64,000 nt of DNA. It comes from Sipunculus nudus (lineage: Eukaryota; Annelida; Sipuncula; Golfingiida; Sipunculidae). Positions 36,907-47,941 of this stretch are shown here, in pieces. The stretch spans positions 7,135,464 to 7,199,463 of the forward strand of contig CM049320.1 in the NCBI GenBank assembly GCA_026874595.1, given 5' to 3'. The position numbers and the translations under genes were made by a program. Positions within the stretch are counted from its first letter, which is position 1. Every line of letters starts with the position of its first letter. The notes below the pieces were generated by a model. It was given only the letters and a program-made list of their open reading frames with translations. It did not search any database and was not told the DNA's origin.

Positions 36907-38167
36907 AAATCTTTGATGTATGATACAAACTAAACAAAGCAGACAAAGAGATGTATAGTGTTGTGACCGCTGTCATTCCAATAGTAAAGGAATGCACATA
37001 TATGTAAATTTATGAAAAGAAGATTAAAAGGAGCTAAATTATGATACTTAATAACTAATTTATATCATCGTACATTATTTTAAAAGCTGTGAATATTATT
37101 TCCTCTTTAAGACCGTATATAAAGTAATTGGTATATTTCAAACATGTATACAGAAATTAATATTTTAATTGCATGACCGTATATCAATGCCTGCAGTGCA
37201 CGGCACAAATGGAGACGATAAATACACGGGAGTGGATTCTATAGGCACACATATATTAATAATTTACACAACCAATTGAGACCTAAAGGATTTGTTTATA
37301 AAAAGAAACAGTGGCTGAATGTGATATCTTTATGCCTATTACGAGATTTCTTTATGCCTATATCTATCTGGGGACAGAAATAACAAATCAGCGTAATTAT
37401 ATGTGAACTCGTGGTTACGCAAGTGCGCCCGGACATATAGAAATGACATAGAAGAGGAAATGCAGGAAAGTACGCTCTTTGTCATAAATGAGCGTGACGC
37501 GCATTAACGATATACCTTAGAACTTATAGATAAGAGAAGAGCCTTTGATACGTTGTACATGCATGTATTTTGTTTTGACATTAGTTCGTCATGGATAGTT
37601 TAGAGAATACATTACATGCACACGAGTGACAGTTTAACTGCTTCATTATACCTGCAAAAAAAAATACTATTTCTAGTATGTATAGCTATATATAGAAGTG
37701 GTTCGTATACATATGTGTACTTCATATTAACTCGAGAGTATTCACAGAACGTATCCCTCTTTAAGATTTAATCATACCTTCGATCTTTGCGCTCCATGCA
37801 GTTCACCGCAAGCCGACCTGTGTTAATGTTACGCTATATACATGTCAACACATGTTAAAATACCTAAATGAAAGACAGACATACGAAAAGACACATATGG
37901 TCCTGTATCCACAAAATCAAAATATATGTATGATCAGTTGCATCCTCCCCAAAGACACAAATCCAAACGTAAGTACCAAGAACTAAAACACACACGCATA
38001 CACACACTCATCAGCAATATACACACACAGACACATACATATATATATATAGAGAGAGAGAAAGAGAGACACAGACAGAGACATATGGCAAAACACGTAC
38101 TGGCTATATTTGTTTTTCATTTATGATATGTATACATTTTATCATGTATAATATATACATGTGTACC

Positions 38168-38217
<50 letters not shown>

Positions 38218-38974
38218 GTGTTCCATACATATACGTGTGTACCATTGTGTGACTTCTGATATATTTCTCTTACTGTCCATATAAAAACCTGGAAACTTAG
38301 ATACTTCCCAATTACAAATTCAATATTTAATCTAATAAACTGACGCCTGCCTTATAGCGACCTGTGTGTCCCTTAACTATACCAAGAGCTATCATGCAGA
38401 GTTTAGTCATAGTGAAGACTCACCATTTATAATTTGTCCATAATAAGGTTATCATATAAATTAATACACAAAGTCAAGTCTTCGGTGATGACATGATAGC
38501 TACTACGTGACGTACGTACAGATAACAGACACGCAGAGTAAGCGGTAGGTACGGGAGCAATGAGTGCCCGAAAGATCCAAAGTGTCTGGTTATCAAGTAC
38601 TCACGTCATGAAGATGCAATTTAGTTCGATAGGACGGGCGGGGCCAGTATAATAGTCATATGATGTACAATAAAAACTTTGGGAGGGGGATTTTCCACAA
38701 CCATGCAACACGGAAATATTTCCAATAGATTAAATAGATCTATAGGACCGTTTAACTATTATGCATACAATATATGTTATAACAATTTAAAATAGAAAAT
38801 CATATTGTGAAATATTATTGGATATAACAATAAATTTTATAAAGATGTCAGTACTACATGACATTATAAATTAGATAAAAGCTGCTTTTAACAAAATAGA
38901 TATATAGTATGCAATTCTTGCTTACCCCTTTAATATAAATAAACATATAATACACACACACACATATATATATA
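36788..38974. other. No gene seen; microsatellites
   Basis: (AT)n at 36853-36904 and 38170-38214, and a (CA)/(GA)/(CAGA) compound tract at 37985-38085. A motif-rich bit, CTACGTGACGTACGTAC, lies near 38502-38518. Nothing else is recognised. Confidence 0.4.
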
Positions 38975-39173
38975 TACCTTTTATTGTCCTTTGTGACACA
39001 TTCAAATACATCATTATTAAGTATAGGGTTTAAAATATAAGATATTTTTTCAGTATATGCTAATTCTAAATCAGGTTTAGATATATTTCATCGTAAACTC
39101 GGAATGGAACCAAAGTCTTTAATTCTAAGGATCAAACTATTTCATTTCAAATATATTCTCTCAATATCAGGAA
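38975..39173 (+). repeat. Interspersed repeat pair, copy 2
   Basis: It is the same ordered words as 28254-28480 in the same orientation: TACCTTTTATTGTC after (AT)n, GGGTTTAAAATA, CTAATTCTAAATCAGG, GGAATGGAACCAAAG, CTCAATATCAGG, then a G-rich tract. The two copies differ by scattered substitutions and small indels. Confidence 0.65.
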
Positions 39174-39744
39174 GGGGGGGGGTAACAATATTGATCGACC
39201 CACCCCCCTAACCCCACCACCACCCCTACCCCTTGCTCAGAATTAGGGGATCTACCCCAACCCCCAACCCCACTTTATTGACGCCCCTGCCTGTGCTTTA
39301 AAATGAATTACTGATAGATAAAAATTGTAACCCTGAATTTATCTTTCACTACTTAGTAGATAAGATAGTGTAAAGTAGTCCTTCAGGAAAAATCAGTAAC
39401 ACTTCTGATAACCAATCAGTCTCATAGAGTTAATGAATTTAAACCCATATAGTAATTATACTGCGAAACTTGCTTACCATTGAGATGTTATTTCTAGAGG
39501 TTTTTGTTGAAAAATCACTTATGGTTGATTTCTATATCCTTGTGCTTATCGGTAACACCACTGACAAAAACGAAAGTGTAAAAAATATTCTTAAAGGTTT
39601 CTTATAAGTTATATATAGATCCTACAGAAGGTTGTAGGTATGATAATTTGACTGAACTTTCTCAAATGAAATTTAAAAGATATATGTAAAATTAAAATAA
39701 TAAGTTTATTGTAGAATTATGTAATGTATTTTTATATCATTATT

Positions 39745-39811
<67 letters not shown>

Positions 39812-40269
39812 TAACCACATTCACCTGATGATCTGGTCGCATCCCGTGAAACAGACTGTTTTGAATTAACAGTGTTTTTTTTCTTCAGAGTTATATATAT
39901 ATATATATCATACTGAGAATTGTACTCATTTCTTCGTTTTATAACATGTTTAATAACTTACCAAAATATATAAAATCCAAATTTAAGTTTGAATAAGTCT
40001 GTCTTTACATAGCAGGAATTATATCTAGCATATATGAAACTACCAAACAATACTTATACACAGCGGGTATCTTAGCTGTCATTTTCGTACTATATCACGG
40101 TTTGTTTGAAGTTCTTGCCCCGGCCCGGCAGGTAAATCGTGTTGTTAGAAGTAGCTGACCCAGATAAAATGCACTGGGTGACCTCAGACCGCCTGTGTGG
40201 TTGCAACCTCAGCAACGTTACACTCAGGAAAAAGTGAGTAATCCTCCTGGCGTGGTGATAACAAACCGT
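39174..40269. other. No gene seen
   Basis: A C/G-rich stretch (39174-39290) resembling poly-C TIR-element tails ends TTGACGCCCCTGCCTG. An (AT)n tract lies at 39747-39809. From about 40080 the base composition becomes more balanced, leading into the promoter-like region. Confidence 0.4.
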
Positions 40270-41110
40270 ATCTCATTGGTTACCAGAATGACTCAATGAC
40301 CCCCGACATGACACTTGTGAATGAACGTCACGCTCATGATTATGCATGAGGGCGTTGATTGGTTCGTATGTTTTGCTGGAAATTCCCTTTACGCGATGAA
40401 TGACCGGCATGCTCTGCGCTGTTTCCCGGAAATCTAACAAAAATGGCACCTATATTCACACCTGTTAATGTCAGCATGAGCTAAAACAGACCGTGATCTG
40501 ATCATATCTACGAGACATTATGCCTTCTTTCCTTAAAGACCGTGGATTGTTGATGTTCCTACGGCCAAAGGTTGAATGTATCCAGGTACACACGGTGATT
40601 CAGACTCACGCTAGCCAGGGTGTTGCGAAATACATCGGGTGATAGGGATTTCCAACCTCCATTATTTCCTGACTGGCAGAGATATAATATGTTGATAATC
40701 TTGCTATGCGTGGAGAGTAAAACGAACCTAATTTAACAATAAAATATAAAGACTGGCATCGTGTGTACGTTGAATTCGACACAAACAACCATCATACTGA
40801 AACACAAGGCGGGCTGACAACCAGGAAGTTAAAGACGAAGTATATAGTAAGCGTACCATGCGAACGTGACTGGTGACCCGCTTGGGTCATTTACAAAAAA
40901 AAAAAAAAAAATATATGACCTCGAGTGAGGTCATCCAATACGCCGGCTGATAACGACCGAAGGAAAATATACTGCCTTTGCAGTCGACCGATTTTGAATA
41001 CGTAAACATCACGTGTTACACTGGCAGGCAAAACTGGGCCGGCCGCTTCAGGCCTTGTGTTGCATGCGTTGAAATCACTTATATGTAAATATATATCCCT
41101 GCATCGGCCC
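40270..41110 (+). promoter_or_regulatory. Promoter-like region with CCAAT, STAT, nuclear-receptor, FOX and E-box motifs
   Basis: Balanced composition stands out from the AT-rich surroundings. Exact matches by eye: ATTGG (inverted CCAAT) at 40275 and 40358; STAT-type TTCCCGGAA at 40423-40431; everted repeats TGACCC-gctt-GGGTCA (40874-40889) and TGACCT-cgagtg-AGGTCA (40916-40933); forkhead GTAAACA (41002-41008) next to E-box CACGTG (41010-41015). A small ATG frame at 40519 reads MPSFLKDRGLLMFLRPKVEC and ends near a donor-like CAG|GTACAC. All of this precedes a candidate first coding exon at 41115. Function is inferred from motif density and position. Confidence 0.35.
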
Positions 41111-41114
41111 GCCA

Positions 41115-41261
41115 ATGCCAGTTTGGTCCACGCTCGCGGACTCTTTGGATAGTCGTTGGACGTTCATTGGATGGCCATCAACAGAAGGAAGACCAAATCT
41201 TAGAGACATTAAACACACTAAGCGGTTACTGGAATTAGCGGGCAAGACCACACGAATTCAG
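41115..41261 (+). CDS. Candidate first coding exon, unknown protein
   Basis: The ATG at 41115 opens 49 codons (MPVWSTLADSLDSRWTFIGW...GRPNLRDIKHTKRLLELAGK...RIQ), ending at CAG|GTAAAT, a near-consensus splice donor (GT at 41262), phase 0. The frame has mixed, protein-like composition with no simple-sequence bias and lies directly after the promoter-like block. The longer open frame past the donor is probably intron. I do not recognise the protein, no signal peptide or membrane segment is evident, and the next exon was not identified. Confidence 0.4.
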
Positions 41262-41949
41262 GTAAATCCGTTTAATCACGTACATGTTGCAATCACTCTG
41301 CCTTGCAGCTCTGCTTGCCAGGCATTTGTAGGACACGGGTTATATCTGTTTTATCAATATGAAGTCCTGTTTTCTTTTGGCCTTTAGAGGTGGCTTCAAG
41401 TAAGACTGGATAAATTTGGGTTGTACAAACAACACATTTGTATTTATGTAATTGACCTACTGGCCATCTGGGAGTGACTCCATGTCGTCACGCCAATACT
41501 TTGGCGTCTGGGCGATTTCGATTTTACCTGGGGCCCCAAAGGAAAATGGAATTAGTTGAAAGAGAACTTTTATTACAAGCGATAAAAGTATTAATTGGTT
41601 TATAAAGCGCAGCAATTGTTCGTGCAAATACCGAAGATAATATTTTATCATGCCCCTGCCATATTTGTTTAAATAGTTTTTGATCAACGATGCGGAGTTT
41701 AGAGTGAAAATGCTGATATTCAAATTTTAATTTATTTTTCCATTTTTGTTTTCATAAAGTTTGAAAGCATACTTTAACCATGCACTACTGTACAGACGAG
41801 CTATGAACATTTTTTACACCGGTACTTGTTATATATACCGTTGGTCATAGAGACTGCTATACACATAAGATACATGTGTTATAAAGGCACGGATTTTAGA
41901 CCTTTTGGTCAAAGATAATGACTACTTGGTTCACCACTGCCGTAGGTGC

Positions 41950-42165
41950 TGACCAGCAGCGGATCCGGGGGGGGGGGGGGGGGATCCAGGGAGTTCGGGT
42001 CCTCTCTTTTTAATCCGAAGCAGTATTTATTTAACGATTTTAGGTAAATTTTGCCCCCCCCCCCCCTTTTGCGGACCTGGGGACCTTTTTTTAAGGGTTT
42101 TCTTTGGTTCTGCAGGGTTGGACCCCCCGCCCCCCCCTTTTCCCCCTTTTTTTGCATAAACCAAA
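41950..42165. repeat. TIR-element fragment with poly-G and poly-C tracts
   Basis: CAGCAGCGGATCCGG runs into a G run (about 41967-41982), then GGATCCAGGGAGTTCGGGTCC and later C runs (about 42054-42066 and 42124-42137) with GCGGACCTGGGGACC. This is the same type of text as at 6.4 and 18.5 kb. The overlapping Pro/Gly-rich minus-strand frame is an artefact of the runs. Confidence 0.4.
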
Positions 42166-42464
42166 TAGCGCATGTTTAATACAACAAGCTACATTAAAAT
42201 ATTTATATATTGCATATTTTTTTAGAAAGTGCATGCATGCATGAAAAAATTGGTTTATTATGTTTCGTATCTGTCTTAGAAATGCTAGTTTCCATATTTC
42301 AATAGAAAGGGTTTTCCCATTTATTAATTATCTTAAGTATATAAACATTTATTGGGAAGTGATTGAAAGTTTGTTTAATATGTTTTTATAACTAAACTAT
42401 TTGCTTCCTTGTAAATACTGACAGCGATCTGCCCTGTTATAAAATATTAATTACCAGATACCAG

Positions 42465-42609
42465 TCAGGGGCGGTTCCAGGATTTACAAAAAGGAGGTGT
42501 CCAGTCCAGAAGGACTAATGACAAAACCTAAAAAAAAGGTTCCTATGCAGGTTCAGAAAGGGGGGGGGGTCCGGATCCCCTGGAACCCCTCCCCTGGATC
42601 CGCTTCTGT
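42465..42609. mobile_element. Small TIR element (about 145 bp)
   Basis: The left end CAGTCAGGGGCGGTTCCAGG and the right end CCTGGATCCGCTTCTGTCAG are imperfect inverted repeats. The interior includes CCTAAAAAAAGGTTCC and a G run. The right end abuts the left terminus of the minisatellite element at 42610, the two sharing CAGTG. Confidence 0.5.
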
Positions 42610-44761
42610 CAGTGATGTAGTCGAGTCCACAACATCATAGTCCGAGTGTAAGTCCCGATCCAATCCACTCGAGTCCAAGTCCTAGTCCTTGAGGTTCGAG
42701 TCCACCTTCTTCGAGTCCGAGTCCAAGTCTGAGTCCCTAAAAATACCTTACTCGAGTCCAAGTCTGTGTCCCTAAAAAGACAGGACCCGAGTCCAAGTCT
42801 GTTTCCCTAAAAAGACAGGACTCGAGTTCAAGTCTGAGTCCCTAAAAAGACCTTACTCGAGTCCAAGTCTGTGTCCCTAAAAAGACAGGACCCGAGTCCA
42901 AGTCGGTTTCCCTAAAAAGACAGGACTCGAGTTCAAGTCCGAGTCCCTAAAAAGACCGGACTCGAGTCCAAGTCTGTGTCCCTAAAAAGAAAGGACTCGA
43001 GTTCAAGTCTGAGTCCCTAAAATATCAGGACTCGAGTTAAGTCTGAGTCCCTGAAATTCAGGACTCGAGTCAAAGTCTGAGTCCCTAAAAAGTCAGGACT
43101 CGAGTTCAAGTCTGAGTCCCTAAAAAGTCAGGACTCGAGTCCAAGTCTGAGTCACTAAAAAGTCAGGACTCGAGTCCAAGTCTGTGTCCCTAAAAAGTCA
43201 GGACTCGAGTTCAAGTCTGAGTCCCTAAAAAGTCAGGACTCGAGTTCAGTGTCTGAGTCCCTAAAAAGTCAGGACTTGAGTCCAAGTCTGAGTCCCTAAA
43301 AAGTCAGGACTCGAGTTCAAGTCTGAGTACCTAAAAAGTCAGGACTCGAGTTTAAGTCTGTGTCCCTAAAAAGTCAGGACTTGAGTCCAAGTCTGAGTCC
43401 TTAAAAAGTCAGGACTCGAGTTCAGTGTCTGAGTCCCTAAAAAGTCAGGACTTGAGTCCAAGTCTGAGTCCCTAAAAAGTCAGGACTCGAGTTCAAGTCT
43501 GAGTACCTAAAAAGTCAGGACTCGAGTTTAAGTCTGTGTCCCTAAAAAGTCAGGACTTGAGTCCAAGTCTGAGTCCCTAAAATATCAGGACTCGAGTTAA
43601 GTCTGAGTCCCTAAAAATCAGGACTCGAGTCAAAGTCTGAGTCCCTAAAAAGTCAGGACTCGAGTTCAAGTCTGAGTACCTAAAAAATCAGGACTCGAGT
43701 TCAAGTCTGTGTCCCTAAAAAGTCAGGACTTGAGTCCAAGTCTGAGTCCCTAAAATATCAGGACTCGAGTTAAGTCTGAGTCCCTAAAAATCAGGACTCG
43801 AGTCAAAGTCTGAGTCCCTAAAAAGTCAGGACTCGAGTTCAAGTCTGAGTCCCTAAAAAGTCAGGACTCGAGTCCAAGTCTGAGTCCCTAAAAAGTCAGG
43901 ACTCGAGTCCAAGTCTGTGTCCCTAAAAAGTCAGGACTCGAGTTTAAGTCTGTATCCCTAAAAAGTCAGGACTTGAGTCCAAGTCTGAGTCCCTAAAAAG
44001 TCAGGACTCGAGTTCAGTGTCTGAGTCCCTAAAAAGTCAGGACTTGAGTCCAAGTCTGAGTCCCTAAAAAGTCAGGACTCGAGTTCAAGTCTGAGTCCCT
44101 AAAAAGTCAGGACTCGAGTTCAAGTCTGTGTCCCTAAAAAGTCAGGACTTGAGTCCAAGTCTGAGTCACTAAAAAATCAGGACTCGAGTTTAAGTCTGAT
44201 TCCCTAAAAAGTCAGGACTCGAGTTAAGTCTGAGTCCCTAAAATGTCAGAACTCGAGTTCAAGTCTGAGTCCCTAAAAAGTCAGGACTCGAGACCAGTTC
44301 TCTGAGTACCTAAAAAGTCAGGACCCGAGTCAAAGTCTGAGTGCCTAAATAGTCAGGACTCGAGTCCAAGTCTGAGTCACTAAAAAGTCAGGACTCGAGT
44401 CCAAGTCCGAGTCCCTAAAAAGTCAGGACTCGAGTCAAAGTCTGAGTGCCTAAAAAGTCAGGACTCGAGTTCAGGTCTGAGTCCCTAAAAGGTCAGGACT
44501 CGAGTTCAAGTCTGAGTCTCTAAAAAGTCAGGACTCGAGTTCAAGTCTGAGTCCCTAAAAATTCAGGACTCGAGTCTAAGTCTAAATCCCTAAAAAGTCA
44601 GGACTCGAGTCCAAGTCTAAGTGCCTAAAAAGTCAGGACTCGAGTCAAAGTCTGAGTCACTAAAAAGTCAGGACTCGAGTCCAAGTCTGATTCCCTAAAA
44701 AGTCAGGACTCGAGTTAAGTCTGATTCGCTTAAAAGTCAGGACTCGAGTCCAACATCACTG
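42610..44761. repeat. 35-bp CTCGAG minisatellite bounded by inverted termini
   Basis: About 60 units of TCAGGACTCGAGTTCAAGTC followed by TGAGTCCCTAAAAAG, 35 bp, occupy 42.7-44.75 kb. Variants alternate in a higher-order manner (TTCAAGTCTGAGTCC, CCAAGTCTGTGTCC, short TTAAGTC units). The outer ends are CAGTGATGTAGTCGAGTCC (42610-42628) and GGACTCGAGTCCAACATCACTG (ending 44761), inverted repeats of each other. The array therefore appears to be an amplified interior of a CAGTG-type element whose short relative lies at 11649-11880. No target duplication is seen. Confidence 0.85.
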
Positions 44762-45358
44762 CCATATACCGCACTGGATTTAGTTTTTAAAACCCTACCA
44801 TAGTGGTTTCTGAGCCTATACCCGAACAATGGTCTGCATGGTCGAAGGCAAGCAACGGCCATTACCAAGAGGAAGGGAGGGAAACCAAGAACCATGTGTA
44901 CATGCACATGAAATAGCATTTACAAATGCGGAATCAACATTGCATGCTATTGCTGGAACCTGTGTGGTTAAGCTTTGAGCCAAAACACCTATAGGAAATC
45001 ACATCAAATGTTTAATGTCCACAGAAGTTTACACAACAAGCTAAAAATAGTATAAGTTAACTCTCAGCATACTATACACACTGTACGGACACCACTAAGT
45101 TTGGGAGACAAACAAACACACATCGAAACATACATAGGCTGATCAAACAAATGGATCAGATTGCCAACAAAACGCGATTGATTATTATTTTATCTCGTTT
45201 TTATTATTTCCGATTAATTGTGTTTTCGGGATGCATTTACAAATATGATCATCACTTATATTGTTATATCAATAAAGACGTCATTACATGTATAAAAGTT
45301 ATATCCTAACACATTTATTTAAACACTATTATATTAGAAATCTGGTTTCTACTGACTG
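44762..45358. other. No gene seen
   Basis: Ordinary AT-rich sequence. A 60-codon minus frame overlaps the minisatellite edge and is discounted. Confidence 0.45.
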
Positions 45359-45460
45359 CAAGCCACCGCCACGTGTTCGCATTCATTTTTTGGCACATAT
45401 TTCGGGGTTCATTCGTGCTTAAGTGACTAGACTCCATTTGTGAATGACTATATGATTGTT
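45359..45460 (+). repeat. 250-bp interspersed repeat, left-end fragment
   Basis: GCAAGCCACCGCCACGTGTTCGCATTC, GGTTCATTCGTGC and TTTGTGAATGAC follow the left half of the family seen at 28691 and 58141, then similarity stops. A C run lies just beyond at about 45519-45531. Confidence 0.5.
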
Positions 45461-46827
45461 TTTAATTACTCCCAGTAGGGGAGTTGTGCCCTGTTCCACA
45501 AATGAATTCTATCTCACCCCCCCCCCCCCCTTACACACACAATGAATGCAGGGGTGTGACAATCTCGAGTAATGTTATTCAAGGAAAGAAATCAGCCGTA
45601 ATTTGAGTTTTATGACAATGTATCCAGGCTTAATTAGCATCACTCCACTATGAACCCTGTTGGATCTCTTGTAAAAATCGTGTGTCCTTTGCTGTGTCTG
45701 CAAGGTTTTCAGTTTCAGGGATACAAAGCAGTTTATCTCTAGTAAAAAACAAATTGTGCACATCGGTGATTCCTTGATTGGATATTGAGCAGTAGCAGAA
45801 TAATTTATATATGCATGCCAGGAGCAATTGCTTGCGACTTACGGTCTGTAATCTTCTTATGTCCAACACTACGTGCATGCTTTCTTTTGCAGCACATATA
45901 GTCTTGCATTGTTTGATCTATATATGGATAATTCTTTCCGTTTTACTAGATAAGGAATCACTATGTGAACTTTGAATGAGTTACAGGAAGGTAGAATTAT
46001 TTTGTGCATGACAATAATTAAAAATCCCTCAGTGTTTGACTTGAACCGGATTTCTAGTTTCTGCTGAATACTTGCGCCGTTCTTGTTTTTGGTTAAACAG
46101 GCAACCCCTCTATATATAATAAATGTTGAGACATATAAACATTTTACGTGACTGCTCCCTTGAAAAGTTGCACAAGTTGAAAACGACACTGTTCTCTATG
46201 GCGACCTGGGTCACGATTGTCAGGGTAACACCCTGGTGCAATGTAATTGTGCACGTCATTATATGCATAAAGTTTCGCCCACCGCCAAATTTTTATCTGT
46301 TATGACATGATTTTCTAAAAGATTACGTGACCGTTAACAACAAATAACTTTAATAAGGCGTTTGCATGAGCGCTAAGTCACGAGGCACACGATTTCCTGA
46401 AAGTTATTATAGTTTCGCAGGAACATTAAACATGCATAAAGGAGTGTTTCAGCCGTTTTTCTCTAAACAAGTTTAGATCAGATGAATTTCCTGTAAAATG
46501 CCGTATCAGTTATTGTCACGTGATCTTACCCTTGGATCCTGTTATATTTCTTCCCCCAACCCTTTTCTGGTTAGGTTTGTAAGGTCACATTAACATTACG
46601 TGTCTTTGTGTGTACCCCTTCTTGATACCCGTATATATAGAAGATAAGTTTTCTTTGTGATAGGCTGAATGACCGTTTGACGCCAAGGCCTAAATTAAAA
46701 ACAGATTAAATACGGTATTAGGATCACGCCAATCTGTCCTGAAATTTCGCACATGACACCCAATTAAATCCCATGCTTTTAGTTAAGTGTAAACTTCATT
46801 GTCAAGCAGTGTGCCACACCAACAATA

Positions 46828-46866
<39 letters not shown>

Positions 46867-47339
46867 TATATATTGGAATTTGATACTTTATAAATGTTAA
46901 ATGTCGATGTACCCTCGGGTCTTTAACACGTGGTGTTGATCAAAACATATTCATGCTCTTGTACCATATATAATAAAGACAACTCGATAAAAGTGGGCGT
47001 AGTGTTGTTTGCAGCACGCACACACAAACAGCTGGTATTAACCGATGCTTTTCGTTAAGTGCTTCGTGTCGTTTTTTATGCGCCTGATGCTTCATCGATG
47101 GTGACAATTTAACTGTTCGGGTCACATTATGGTAATGGAAACCTGTCTATATTGAGAAGCGTTATATATTGTCCAGTGTTTAAATAAATGTATCTCGCTC
47201 ATGCTTTTCATTGCCTCTCACTGAAGCGATTCTGAAGCTAGTTTTAATTGTGAACTAGAAATCTACAGTCTTTGGAATGCAATTGTGAATATTCCGATGA
47301 AATTGACGACGTTACTGAGGTTACGATCACGACTGCTGA
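45461..47339. other. No gene seen
   Basis: It contains an (AT)n tract at about 46830-46873. Frames at 45575-46189 (minus) overlap one another in different phases and are not recognisable. Confidence 0.4.
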
Positions 47340-47536
47340 CGTTACTAAATCCAAATCAAAAGCCGGATCCACACCACAATCTAATCGATCCTCAATGGCC
47401 CATTCCCGAAATGCCCTGATAGTTTAAGGAGGTTCCGTTCGTGATTTTGTGGGTTGTGTTGTGAATAATCACTATAACTACACACCTAAACATCCACACG
47501 AACGGAAATGAAAACATACCCTCCCTGCGGAGGCAA
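47340..47536 (+). repeat. 250-bp interspersed repeat, right-half copy
   Basis: CTAAATCCAAATCAAAAGCCGGATCCACACC, AATGGCCCATTCCCGAAATGCCCTGA, an ACAC-rich segment, CGAACGGAAATGAAAACATACCCTCC and GCGGAGGC (47529-47536) match the family order. A G run (about 47541-47557) follows at once. Confidence 0.6.
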
Positions 47537-47941
47537 TAAGGGGGGGGGGGGGGGGGTCAGGAGAGGCCGGCATGGTGAGAACCCTGTCACAGTCCGGAAG
47601 GAAACAAATATGATATTTCTATACAGAAGCTCAAAGAGTTCAGTCTCCCTAAGGAATCATTTGATATCTCTTCTAGATTATGGCATCAAATTAAGGTGTC
47701 CCTAATATCTTAAAGAGTACGATTGTGTACTCATCTGCTGTGTCTATGCCTAAGTGAAAGCTTGCTTCTGGTTCGGTAGTACGACAACATAAACCCCGGA
47801 ACATTTATATTAAATGTAAATGCGGAAAAAAGTGACGAAACACGATCGGGCTGTCTCGTTGGATGCTAACAGGGAAACATTAGGAACAGTGTTACGTGAG
47901 AAAAAGCTATATTAATAGTATCAGTACCACGCACTTTATTG
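47537..47941. other. No gene seen
   Basis: It starts with a G run; the 65-codon frame across it is Gly/Arg-rich at the start because of the run. Nothing else is recognised. Confidence 0.4.

Noticed and set aside
42690-42720. GGTTCGAGTCC as the T-arm of a tRNA gene
   Set aside because: It is a variant unit of the CTCGAG minisatellite; no acceptor or anticodon stem is present.
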